Origin: an uncultured Ruminococcus sp.
GTDB lineage: Bacteria > Bacillota > Clostridia > Oscillospirales > CAG-272
Reading direction: 5' to 3'
DNA: 6,886 bases
Assembly (NCBI GenBank): GCA_902782785.1
Contig: CACZOH010000044.1
Location: forward strand, 1-6,886
Positions 1 to 5,478 of the stretch are shown here, piece after piece (position 1 is the first letter of the stretch; the number at the start of each line of letters is the position of its first letter). Position numbers and translations under genes: made by a program. Under the pieces are notes generated by a model. The model ran no database searches and was not told the origin of the DNA. It saw only the letters and a program-made list of their open reading frames with translations.

Positions 1-1
1 A

Positions 2-88
2 CGCCGGTATTCCAATGACGACAAACCGAAAAGAGCCGAAATAGCGCCGTTTGAGCGGGTTCGGATAACTCTTGTTACCCTAACGTAA
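2..88 (+). CDS. Possible 3' tail of an upstream gene cut by the window edge (weak)
   Basis: The second forward frame is open from the window edge to a TAA at 86-88. It would encode a 28-residue tail ending PFERVRITLVTLT. The charged-then-beta-like composition is protein-like, but I do not recognise it, and 28 open codons are not rare by chance. The tail would overlap the stem-loop at 44-117, so the two readings compete unless the stem-loop is a 3'-end element of that gene. Sequence left of the window would settle this. Confidence 0.2.
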   Translation, partial: RRYSNDDKPKRAEIAPFERVRITLVTLT

Positions 89-117
89 AAATACGCCCGT
101 AACAAGATCCGCGGCGC
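44..117. other. Long bulged stem-loop upstream of the polymerase promoter
   Basis: Bases 99-117 are all complementary, without a gap, to three successive left-side segments: 71-78 (CTTGTTAC with GTAACAAG at 99-106), 62-66 (CGGAT with ATCCG at 107-111) and 44-49 (GCGCCG with CGGCGC at 112-117). The left side carries bulges of 4 bases (67-70) and 12 bases (50-61). The apical part can form a small CGTA/TACG helix (84-87 with 92-95) on an AAAA loop. It lies upstream of the -35 box, so it is outside the polymerase mRNA. No T-run follows on the plus strand, so it is not a standard terminator. It could be an upstream 3'-UTR structure, a small RNA or a decayed palindromic element. Confidence 0.5.
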
Positions 118-126
118 AAAATAAAA

Positions 127-151
127 TTTGATAATATATTGAAATATCAAA
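127..151. promoter_or_regulatory. Inverted repeat overlapping the -35 box, candidate operator
   Basis: TTTGATA (127-133) and TATCAAA (145-151) are perfect 7-base inverted arms separated by 11 bases. The -35 hexamer (139-144) lies in the spacer and right next to the second arm, so a dimeric protein bound here would hide it from RNA polymerase. The arms do not match the Gram-positive LexA consensus (GAAC-N4-GTTC). The region is AT-rich, which makes chance symmetry more likely. No regulator can be named. Confidence 0.3.
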
Positions 152-167
152 AGAATTGTGTTATAAT
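139..167 (+). promoter_or_regulatory. Sigma-A type extended -10 promoter for the polymerase operon
   Basis: TTGAAA (139-144) is followed after exactly 17 bases by a consensus TATAAT (162-167), with TG at 159-160 making an extended -10. The expected start of transcription is near 174, giving a leader of about 60 bases before the ATG at 236. This is the only good promoter visible ahead of the five plus-strand genes. No LexA box is visible between the window edge and the gene, although enzymes of this class are often damage-inducible. Confidence 0.85.
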
Positions 168-221
168 GTTGACGGAAGAGAAGGCGGCGCGCGTTATGCG
201 TTATGAAAATCGGATCCGGCG

Positions 222-230
222 AAAGGAGAA
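222..230 (+). promoter_or_regulatory. Ribosome binding site fixing the polymerase start at 236
   Basis: AAAGGAGAA lies five bases before the ATG at 236. The in-frame ATG at 203 has no Shine-Dalgarno sequence ahead of it, and its extra 11 residues (MKIGSGERRKR) would be translated straight through this site. The start is therefore placed at 236. Confidence 0.85.
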
Positions 231-235
231 AGCGT

Positions 236-1747
236 ATGATCGACGACGGTGAAAGAACGTATATCGCAATAGATCTGAAGTCGTTTTACGCTTCCGTCGA
301 GTGCGCGGCGCGCGGCAGGAACCCGCTCACCACAAATCTCGTTGTAGCGGACGAGAGCAGAACGGAAAAGACGATATGCCTCGCCGTTTCGCCGTCGCTC
401 AAATCGTACGGCATATCGGGCAGAGCGCGGCTTTTCGAGGCGGTGCAGAGGGTAAACGAGATAAACCGCGAGCGCAGACGCGCATTGCGCGGCAGGCCGT
501 TTTCCGGCAGGTCGGACGATTATGAAGCCCTCTGCTCAGATCCCTCGCTTGAGGTGGATTTCATAAGAGCGGCTCCGAGAATGGCGGAGTATATGAAGGT
601 CAGCGGGCAGATATATTCCATATATCTGAACCACGTTTCGCCCGACGATATATTCGCCTATTCAGTAGACGAGGTGTTCATAGACGCGACGCCGTATATA
701 AAGCGCGACGGGATAACAGCGCACGGATTTGCGATGGTCCTGATAAAAGACGTTCTAAGACAGACGGGCATCACGGCGACTGCGGGGATAGGCACAAATA
801 TGTTTCTCGCCAAGGTCGCCATGGACGTAACGGCAAAGCATATGCAGGCGGACAAGGACGGCGTGCGTATCGCCGAGCTTGACGTCATGAGCTTCCGCCG
901 CACGCTCTGGTCTCACCGACCCTTAACGGATATATGGCGCATAGGCGCGGGCATCGCAAAGCGGCTTGAGAATCTGGGCATATACACACTCGGCGATATA
1001 GCGCGCTGTTCCGTGAACAGCGAGGAGATACTGTATAAGGAATTCGGCGTGAACGCGGAGCTTCTGATAAACCACGCGTGGGGCTGGGAGCCGACGACGA
1101 TAGCGGACGTGAAATCGTACAAGCCGGAAAACAACAGCCTGAGCCTGGGGCAGGTCCTCTCTTCGCCTTACGGCTTTGAAAAAGGGCGGCTGATAGTGGA
1201 GGAGATGACGGACCAGCTCGTCTTCGACCTCGTTGAAAAACGTCTCGTGACGGATCAGATGGTGCTGACCGTAGGGTACGATATTGAAAATCTGGCGGAC
1301 GAAAAAGAATTCCGCGGGATCGTTGAGACCGACTGGTACGGGCGCAGGGTGCCCAAGCAGGCGCACGGCTCGATAAACCTCGGCAAATTCACCTCGTCCA
1401 CAAAGCTTATAATGAAAAAAGTCGCGGAGCTGTACGACCGTATAGTCGACAAGAATCTGACGGTACGCAGGATGTACGTGGTCGCCAATCACGTTATAAA
1501 CGAAGAGGAGGCGAAGGAGATACCGGAGCAGATACAGATTTCGGCTTTTGACGACATCGATCTTTTGGAGCGGAAAAGAGCCGAGGAAAAGGCGGCTCGG
1601 GAAAAAGAACGCCGCATCCAGGAGGCTGCCATAGAGCTGAAAAAGAAATACGGCAAAAACGCCATCCTCAAGGGCATGAATCTTCAGGATGGCGCCACGG
1701 CAAAGGAAAGGAACAAACTGGTCGGCGGACATAAAGCCGGCGAATAA
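236..1747 (+). CDS. Y-family translesion DNA polymerase, UvrX/YqjW-like
   Basis: This 503-residue protein is an error-prone polymerase expected to copy past damaged bases in the cytoplasm. The N-terminal AIDLKSFYASVE block (11-22) carries the first catalytic Asp (D13) and the probable steric-gate aromatic (Y18). The second position of the usual DxD is Lys (K15), as I recall for UvrX/UmuC-like members. SVDE (143-146) supplies the other catalytic acids, D145 and E146. A helix-hairpin-helix region follows near 233-256 and the little-finger domain spans roughly 295-415. QISAF (434-438) is a plausible degenerate beta-clamp motif. A charged coil near 440-475 leads to a C-terminal block ending ERNKLVGGHKA, which I recognise from the Bacillota UvrX-like subfamily. 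It heads the operon; the lipoprotein gene begins 18 bases after its stop. Family is secure; orthology to a named gene is not claimed. Confidence 0.95.
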   Translation: MIDDGERTYIAIDLKSFYASVECAARGRNPLTTNLVVADESRTEKTICLAVSPSLKSYGISGRARLFEAVQRVNEINRERRRALRGRPFSGRSDDYEALCSDPSLEVDFIRAAPRMAEYMKVSGQIYSIYLNHVSPDDIFAYSVDEVFIDATPYIKRDGITAHGFAMVLIKDVLRQTGITATAGIGTNMFLAKVAMDVTAKHMQADKDGVRIAELDVMSFRRTLWSHRPLTDIWRIGAGIAKRLENLGIYTLGDIARCSVNSEEILYKEFGVNAELLINHAWGWEPTTIADVKSYKPENNSLSLGQVLSSPYGFEKGRLIVEEMTDQLVFDLVEKRLVTDQMVLTVGYDIENLADEKEFRGIVETDWYGRRVPKQAHGSINLGKFTSSTKLIMKKVAELYDRIVDKNLTVRRMYVVANHVINEEEAKEIPEQIQISAFDDIDLLERKRAEEKAAREKERRIQEAAIELKKKYGKNAILKGMNLQDGATAKERNKLVGGHKAGE

Positions 1748-1765
1748 ATATGAAAGGGCAAAAAA

Positions 1766-2626
1766 ATGAAAAGTAAAGCGTATAAGAGTTTACTTGCCGT
1801 CTGCCTCGCGGCCGTTCTCGCCGCGCTTCCGGGCTGCGGCAAAAAAGAACGCACCGCGCAGGATATGATAGAGGAGCTCGTCGTGGATTACGGAAACTAC
1901 GGCGAGGCGGCGACAGGACGCGTCGCCGAGCTTCTCGCCGAACTTGACGCAAAAAACCCGGAGCTCGGCGCAAGGTGGAAAAAAATAACGGATATATGGA
2001 AGACCGTGAACAAAAACAACACGGTAAATTACGGCGTTCTGCCGGACGGACTGCCCGACACGGACGAGCTTTGCATCGTCGCGCTCGGCTTCCAGCTTGA
2101 GCCGGACGGTACGATGCGGGACGAGCTTGTTGAACGCCTCAAAGTCGTGCTCGCAAGCGCACAAAAATATCAGAGAGCGTATATAGTCTGCACGGGCGGC
2201 GGCACGGCGACGGAGAACGAAAACGCCACGGAAGCGGGAGAAATGGCGAAATGGCTCGTTTCAAACGGTATAAAAGAGGACCGCGTGATCGTGGAGAACA
2301 AGTCCCTCACAACGGCGCAGAACGCGATCTGTACGTACGACATACTTTCGGATAAATATCCGGGCATAAAGAAAATAGCGATAATATCAAGCGATTACCA
2401 CATACCCACGGGCACGCTTTTGTTCAAGGCGGAATTCATACTGCGCGCGGACGCGGCGGGTGAAAAATACGAGGTGGTATCCAACGCCGCCTACAAAGCG
2501 CCGTCAGGCACTCTGTCGACCGTATTCCAGGCGGGTGCGCTCATAGAGCTTTCCGGCGACAAGGAAACGGCGTTTGAGATATATTACGACAATTACGACA
2601 TACACGGGCTTCCCCCGCTGAACTGA
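1766..2626 (+). CDS. DUF218 (YdcF/SanA/ElyC-like) family lipoprotein
   Basis: This 286-residue protein begins with a short basic segment, a hydrophobic stretch (about 8-21) and a lipobox-like LPGC with Cys at 24. It is therefore probably lipid-anchored on the outer face of the membrane. Residues about 28-95 form a mostly helical, charged spacer. The DUF218 domain spans about 100-225: a LGFQLEPDG strand-turn (108-115), TGGG (143-146), the TEAGEM segment with E156, LTTAQNA (181-187) matching the family's nT-x-eNa, and SSDYH (208-212). DUF218 proteins are linked in enterobacteria to envelope integrity and lipid-carrier metabolism, but their chemistry is poorly defined, and no substrate can be inferred here. 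AAAGGG at 1753-1758 is the ribosome binding site. A surface lipoprotein behind a repair polymerase is an unexpected partner. Confidence 0.88.
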   Translation: MKSKAYKSLLAVCLAAVLAALPGCGKKERTAQDMIEELVVDYGNYGEAATGRVAELLAELDAKNPELGARWKKITDIWKTVNKNNTVNYGVLPDGLPDTDELCIVALGFQLEPDGTMRDELVERLKVVLASAQKYQRAYIVCTGGGTATENENATEAGEMAKWLVSNGIKEDRVIVENKSLTTAQNAICTYDILSDKYPGIKKIAIISSDYHIPTGTLLFKAEFILRADAAGEKYEVVSNAAYKAPSGTLSTVFQAGALIELSGDKETAFEIYYDNYDIHGLPPLN

Positions 2627-2639
2627 GAAAGGAGAAAAA

Positions 2640-3038
2640 ATGAAGCTTTTGGGCGTTGAAAAAAGAGGCGGCTGGCTTTATTCGGAATGGAATCTCACGT
2701 ACAGAGTGGGATGGAACATGATATTGAGCGCGGCGAATCTTATACGCGAATACACTAAGGACGCCGAGATCTTCACGGGCGACGCGAGCGGAGAAAAGCA
2801 GGTCGAGCCGGATGAGGAAAAAGGGCTGTCGGAGCTTGAGGAGGCGGGATATCTTACGATACGCGGCACGTCCGAAATATTCAGGATCCCGCTTATGATA
2901 ACCTTTATCAATCAGAGCGATATCGTAAGAGCGCACATCGCGTGCGCGACGGAAGAATTTCAGGAGGCGGATTACAAAAACTTCAATTTGTCGATGTGCC
3001 AGTTCATGGATTCCGCCGAGATCGCAATGTTCTCGTAA
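2640..3038 (+). CDS. Unrecognised 132-residue protein
   Basis: I do not recognise this family. GAAAGGAG (2627-2634) lies five bases before the ATG, and the gap from the preceding stop is 13 bases, so translation within the operon is well supported. There is no signal peptide or clear membrane segment. The N-terminal 35 residues are rich in aromatics (WLYSEWNLTYRVGW, 12-25). An acidic linker (about 45-70, with EPDEEKGLSELEE) follows, then a hydrophobic strand-like stretch RIPLMITFI (82-90). The C-terminal third carries two Cys (102, 120) and ends SAEIAMFS. It looks like a compact cytoplasmic alpha/beta protein. Its place between the polymerase and the YolD gene makes an accessory role in that system possible, but this rests only on position. 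Confidence 0.75.
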   Translation: MKLLGVEKRGGWLYSEWNLTYRVGWNMILSAANLIREYTKDAEIFTGDASGEKQVEPDEEKGLSELEEAGYLTIRGTSEIFRIPLMITFINQSDIVRAHIACATEEFQEADYKNFNLSMCQFMDSAEIAMFS

Positions 3039-3047
3039 GCCCGGGTA

Positions 3048-3074
3048 CGCCGGATCACGGCGCTATCCGCGCCG
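3048..3074 (+). promoter_or_regulatory. Two mutually exclusive hairpins ahead of the YolD-like gene
   Basis: In the 44-base gap before the YolD-like gene, CGCCG (3048-3052) can pair with CGGCG (3058-3062). Alternatively, CGGCGC (3058-3063) can pair with GCGCCG (3069-3074) across a TATCC loop. Both use the same middle strand, so only one can form. The second also takes in the first G of the weak GGAAAAG ribosome binding site (3074-3080). No T-run follows, so any effect would be on translation. GC-rich DNA yields such pairs readily, so the call is tentative. Confidence 0.25.
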
Positions 3075-3082
3075 GAAAAGAT

Positions 3083-3520
3083 ATGAAAGACGAAAACAAA
3101 TACAGTGATATAATAGATATGCCGCATCACGTTTCGGGCAAGCATCCGCCGCTCGGACGCGACAGCTTAGCCGCGCAGTTTTCACCGTTCGCCGCGCTTT
3201 CGGGATATGACGAAATAGTGTCGGAGACGTACAGGGAAACGGCGGAAAGACCGGAGCTTGACGAGGATGAAAAGCTTCGTCTGTCAGACAGACTTTCCCT
3301 CGTTCTCGAGCATCTGAACGAGCGGCCCGTGATATCCGTGAAATATTTTGTGAAGGACAGAAAGAAAGATGGCGGGAAATTCGTCACTTGCGAGGGCGTT
3401 GTCAAAAGGTTTGACGGCTATGACGGGACCATATATATGGAAAACGGAACGAGGATAAGGGCTTGCGACGTTTACGGCATAAAAGGTGAGATAATAAGCG
3501 CATATTTTGAAGATGAATGA
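3083..3520 (+). CDS. YolD-like family protein
   Basis: This 145-residue protein matches the YolD-like family. The N-terminal DIIDMPHHVSGKHPPLGR (9-26) and the signature AAQFSPFAALSGYDE (30-44) are characteristic. An acidic helix (about 56-80) and a C-terminal beta-rich part (83-141) with GVVKRFDGYDGTIYMENG (105-122) complete the typical layout. YolD-like proteins occur beside UvrX/YqjW-type polymerases in Bacillota and have been proposed as functional counterparts of UmuD; that role is an inference in the literature and here. The frame is open back to an ATG at 2942, but those residues overlap the previous gene and have no family resemblance, so the ATG at 3083 is chosen. Its ribosome binding site (GGAAAAG, 3074-3080) is weaker than those of its neighbours. 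It is separated from its presumed polymerase partner by two genes. Confidence 0.9.
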   Translation: MKDENKYSDIIDMPHHVSGKHPPLGRDSLAAQFSPFAALSGYDEIVSETYRETAERPELDEDEKLRLSDRLSLVLEHLNERPVISVKYFVKDRKKDGGKFVTCEGVVKRFDGYDGTIYMENGTRIRACDVYGIKGEIISAYFEDE

Positions 3521-3540
3521 TAAAAACGGCGTCGGAGCCG

Positions 3541-3548
3541 GGAGGTGA
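3541..3548 (+). promoter_or_regulatory. Ribosome binding site fixing the SIMPL gene start at 3551
   Basis: GGAGGTGA is a near-perfect Shine-Dalgarno sequence, with its GGAGG core five bases before the ATG at 3551. The in-frame GTG at 3545 lies inside this site and so cannot be the start served by it. Confidence 0.9.
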
Positions 3549-3550
3549 AA

Positions 3551-4207
3551 ATGAGGACGATACGCGTCACGGGAAAGGGCGATCTTAAGATCCGCCCCGA
3601 TACCGCAAGGATAACGATGACCCTGACGGGCAAATACAGGGAATACGCGGAAGCGCTGAAGCGCTCCGCGGAGGATACGGAGAAAATAAAGGAGCTTTTG
3701 TCAAAGTTCGGATTTAAAAACAGCGACCTTAAAACTCTCGGCTTCGGGATAGATACGGAATACGAGAGCTATACGGAAAACAACGAATATAAACAGCGTT
3801 TTTCCGGTTACAGATACCGTCATACGATGAAGGTGGAATTTGCATCTGACAACGACCGCCTCGGACGCGTGCTTTACGCGCTTGCAAACAGCGAGCTTTG
3901 CCCGGAATTCAACGTAAGCTACACCGTTTTTGACAGAGAAGCGGTGAAAAACGAGCTTTTGGGAAAGGCGGTATCTGACGCAAAGGAAAAAGCCGCCGTG
4001 CTTGCGCGTGCGGCGGGCGTTGCGCTTAAGGATATACAGACGGTGGATTATTCTTTCGGCGACATGGATCTTGAGGCGCGTCCGATGAACAGGATAATGG
4101 CGGCAAAGCAGGCAAACGACTGCGCCGGGGAGTGCTACGCGATGAACATAGAGCCGGACGATATAACCGTATCGGACACCGTTACCGTGATCTGGGAGAT
4201 AGGCTGA
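3551..4207 (+). CDS. SIMPL-domain (DUF541) protein, cytoplasmic form
   Basis: This 218-residue protein is a single SIMPL/DUF541 domain. It opens directly with the first strand, RTIRVTGKGDLKIRPDTARI, the usual family start in which a V-x-G-x-G is followed by P-D-x-A. Typical features follow: a long helix with the SAEDTEKIKELL segment, FKNSDLKTLGFGIDTEY, GYRYRHTMKVEF, a helix with AVSDAKEKAAVLARAAGV, and a closing strand DDITVSDTVTVIWEI. Many relatives are secreted or periplasmic (E. coli YggE, linked to oxidative stress); this one has no signal peptide, so it should stay in the cytoplasm. The biochemical role of the family is not established. It is last in the plus-strand operon, 30 bases after the YolD-like stop, and is followed by the terminator at 4247-4292. 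Confidence 0.88.
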   Translation: MRTIRVTGKGDLKIRPDTARITMTLTGKYREYAEALKRSAEDTEKIKELLSKFGFKNSDLKTLGFGIDTEYESYTENNEYKQRFSGYRYRHTMKVEFASDNDRLGRVLYALANSELCPEFNVSYTVFDREAVKNELLGKAVSDAKEKAAVLARAAGVALKDIQTVDYSFGDMDLEARPMNRIMAAKQANDCAGECYAMNIEPDDITVSDTVTVIWEIG

Positions 4208-4246
4208 TGGTAAAATACCCCGGCGTATCCTTTGAAACAGCTGATA

Positions 4247-4292
4247 AAAACCGGCTGAGGCAGGAAATCTGATCCTTGTCTCAGCCGGTTTT
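4247..4292. terminator. Bidirectional intrinsic terminator between convergent operons
   Basis: CCGGCTGAG (4251-4259) and CTCAGCCGG (4280-4288) form a perfect 9-base stem. It extends inward with G-U and Watson-Crick pairs (4260-4264 with 4275-4279) around a loop at 4265-4274. AAAA (4247-4250) and TTTT (4289-4292) flank it. On the plus strand the stem runs into TTTTCCGTCTT, and on the minus strand into TTTTTATC. The site lies 39 bases past the SIMPL gene stop and 12 bases past the aminotransferase stop, so it can serve both operons. Confidence 0.92.
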
Positions 4293-4304
4293 CCGTCTTA
4301 ATAC

Positions 4305-5477
4305 TTATCCGTTCATAACGCTTGCGATCTGAAGAAGATCGTTTTGCGTCCAGTCGGGATTTACGGCGATATAGAGCGTACGGGAGAGCAGGTCGAGCGT
4401 CGTCGGGCACATATCGGGCGAATAATCCATATTCAGACCCTTGTTCGCCTCCATTTTGAACGGGTCCATCGCGGGGTGCATCGCTCCGCGTTTTTCCATT
4501 ATCTGCGTCCAGTTGGTGTATATGTGCTTGCCCGTGTCTATCGGAACGGTGGAGCCTACGCCGCCGTCCGCGCATTTTTTCTGATATCCGCGGCATTCCT
4601 TTGCAGTTTCAAACCGCAGGGAAAGCGTCGTTCCGCAGTCTCCCTTGATATCGTGGGACGGAGCCTGCACCGCCTTGCCCCTGCCGCAAACGAGCTCTGC
4701 GAGCGCGTCGCGGTTTTTGCGCAGATCGGACGTGAGAGCGGGGAGGCGTTTGAGCTGTTCGCGGAGCATCGCGCCCGTAAGATCGGATACGCGGAATTCG
4801 CTTCCGCCGAAAAGCGGCTCCGTAATGCCGTCGAGCTGGTTTCCGAAAAACGCTACCGCCGCCGCGTCGTGATAGATCAGCGCGCGCTCGTATATCTGTC
4901 TGTCGTCTGTGACGAGAGCTCCGCCCTCGCCGGAGGTGATTATCTTGAAATAGTTGAAGGAATACGCGCCCGCGTCGCCAACGGTGCCCAGATACTTTCC
5001 GTGATACGAGCCGCCGTCAGCCTGGCAGGCGTCCTCGAGTATGCGGAAGCCGTGCTTTGCCGACAGCTTTTTCAGCGCGTCAAGATCGGACGGAAAGCCC
5101 TGTATATGTACGGGCATTACGACCTTTGTATACGGCGAAAGCTTTTTTTCAACGTCCTTCGGATCGAGGGTCAGCGTCTCGTCGACCTCGGCGATAACGG
5201 GGATCGCTCCCGTCGCCGTCACCGCGAGAGCGGACGCTATATAAGTGTAAGCAGGTACTATGACCTCGTCGCCCGGTCCGACTCCCATACCTATAAGAGC
5301 CGACGTCAGAGCGGCGAAGCCCGACGTCATTGTGAGCGAATAACGCGCTCCTACCGTCTGTCTCCACTCGTCGTCGAAATGCAGCACTTCCTGACCGCTG
5401 CCGTTGATCTTGAAGAAATCGCGGCTCATTATCGCGCGCGCGAAGGCTTCGATCTCCTCTTTTCCTACTCTGTACAT
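4305..5477 (-). CDS. DegT/DnrJ/EryC1/StrS-family PLP aminotransferase
   Basis: This 390-residue protein is a fold-type I, PLP-dependent sugar-type aminotransferase of normal family length. Visible motifs are the phosphate-binding TSGFAAL (51-57), VIVPAYTYIASALAV (72-86), ILEDACQADGG (146-156) with D149 placed to contact the pyridine nitrogen, and FNYFKIITSGEGGALVTDD (174-192). In the last, K178 is the expected Schiff-base lysine. The C-terminal CPTTLDLLSRTLYIAVNPDWT (357-377) is also typical. The family usually transfers an amino group from Glu or Gln to keto-sugars, or to a cyclitol ketone such as scyllo-inosose; sequence alone does not choose. The start follows the ceramidase-like stop by one base and has AAAGGAG inside that gene, so the two are probably translationally coupled. 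No carbohydrate biosynthesis gene other than the hydrolase is visible. Confidence 0.95.
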   Translation of the reverse strand: MYRVGKEEIEAFARAIMSRDFFKINGSGQEVLHFDDEWRQTVGARYSLTMTSGFAALTSALIGMGVGPGDEVIVPAYTYIASALAVTATGAIPVIAEVDETLTLDPKDVEKKLSPYTKVVMPVHIQGFPSDLDALKKLSAKHGFRILEDACQADGGSYHGKYLGTVGDAGAYSFNYFKIITSGEGGALVTDDRQIYERALIYHDAAAVAFFGNQLDGITEPLFGGSEFRVSDLTGAMLREQLKRLPALTSDLRKNRDALAELVCGRGKAVQAPSHDIKGDCGTTLSLRFETAKECRGYQKKCADGGVGSTVPIDTGKHIYTNWTQIMEKRGAMHPAMDPFKMEANKGLNMDYSPDMCPTTLDLLSRTLYIAVNPDWTQNDLLQIASVMNG

Positions 5478-5478
5478 A

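Noticed and set aside
51..70. GGTTCG resembling a tRNA T-arm
   Set aside because: The flanking bases do not form the T-stem or an acceptor stem, and no anticodon arm is found upstream.
923..1732. Open minus-strand frame of 269 codons opposite the polymerase
   Set aside because: It lies wholly within the motif-rich polymerase gene, and its translation is Phe/Arg/Leu-rich with no domain I recognise.
2942..3082. Upstream extension of the YolD-like frame to the ATG at 2942
   Set aside because: It overlaps the end of the preceding gene, its residues do not resemble the family, and YolD-like proteins begin close to the DIIDMPHH segment.
3527..3540. CGGC/GCCG hairpin between the YolD-like and SIMPL genes as a terminator
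   Set aside because: The stem is only 4 bases and is followed by the GGAGGTGA ribosome binding site rather than a T-run.
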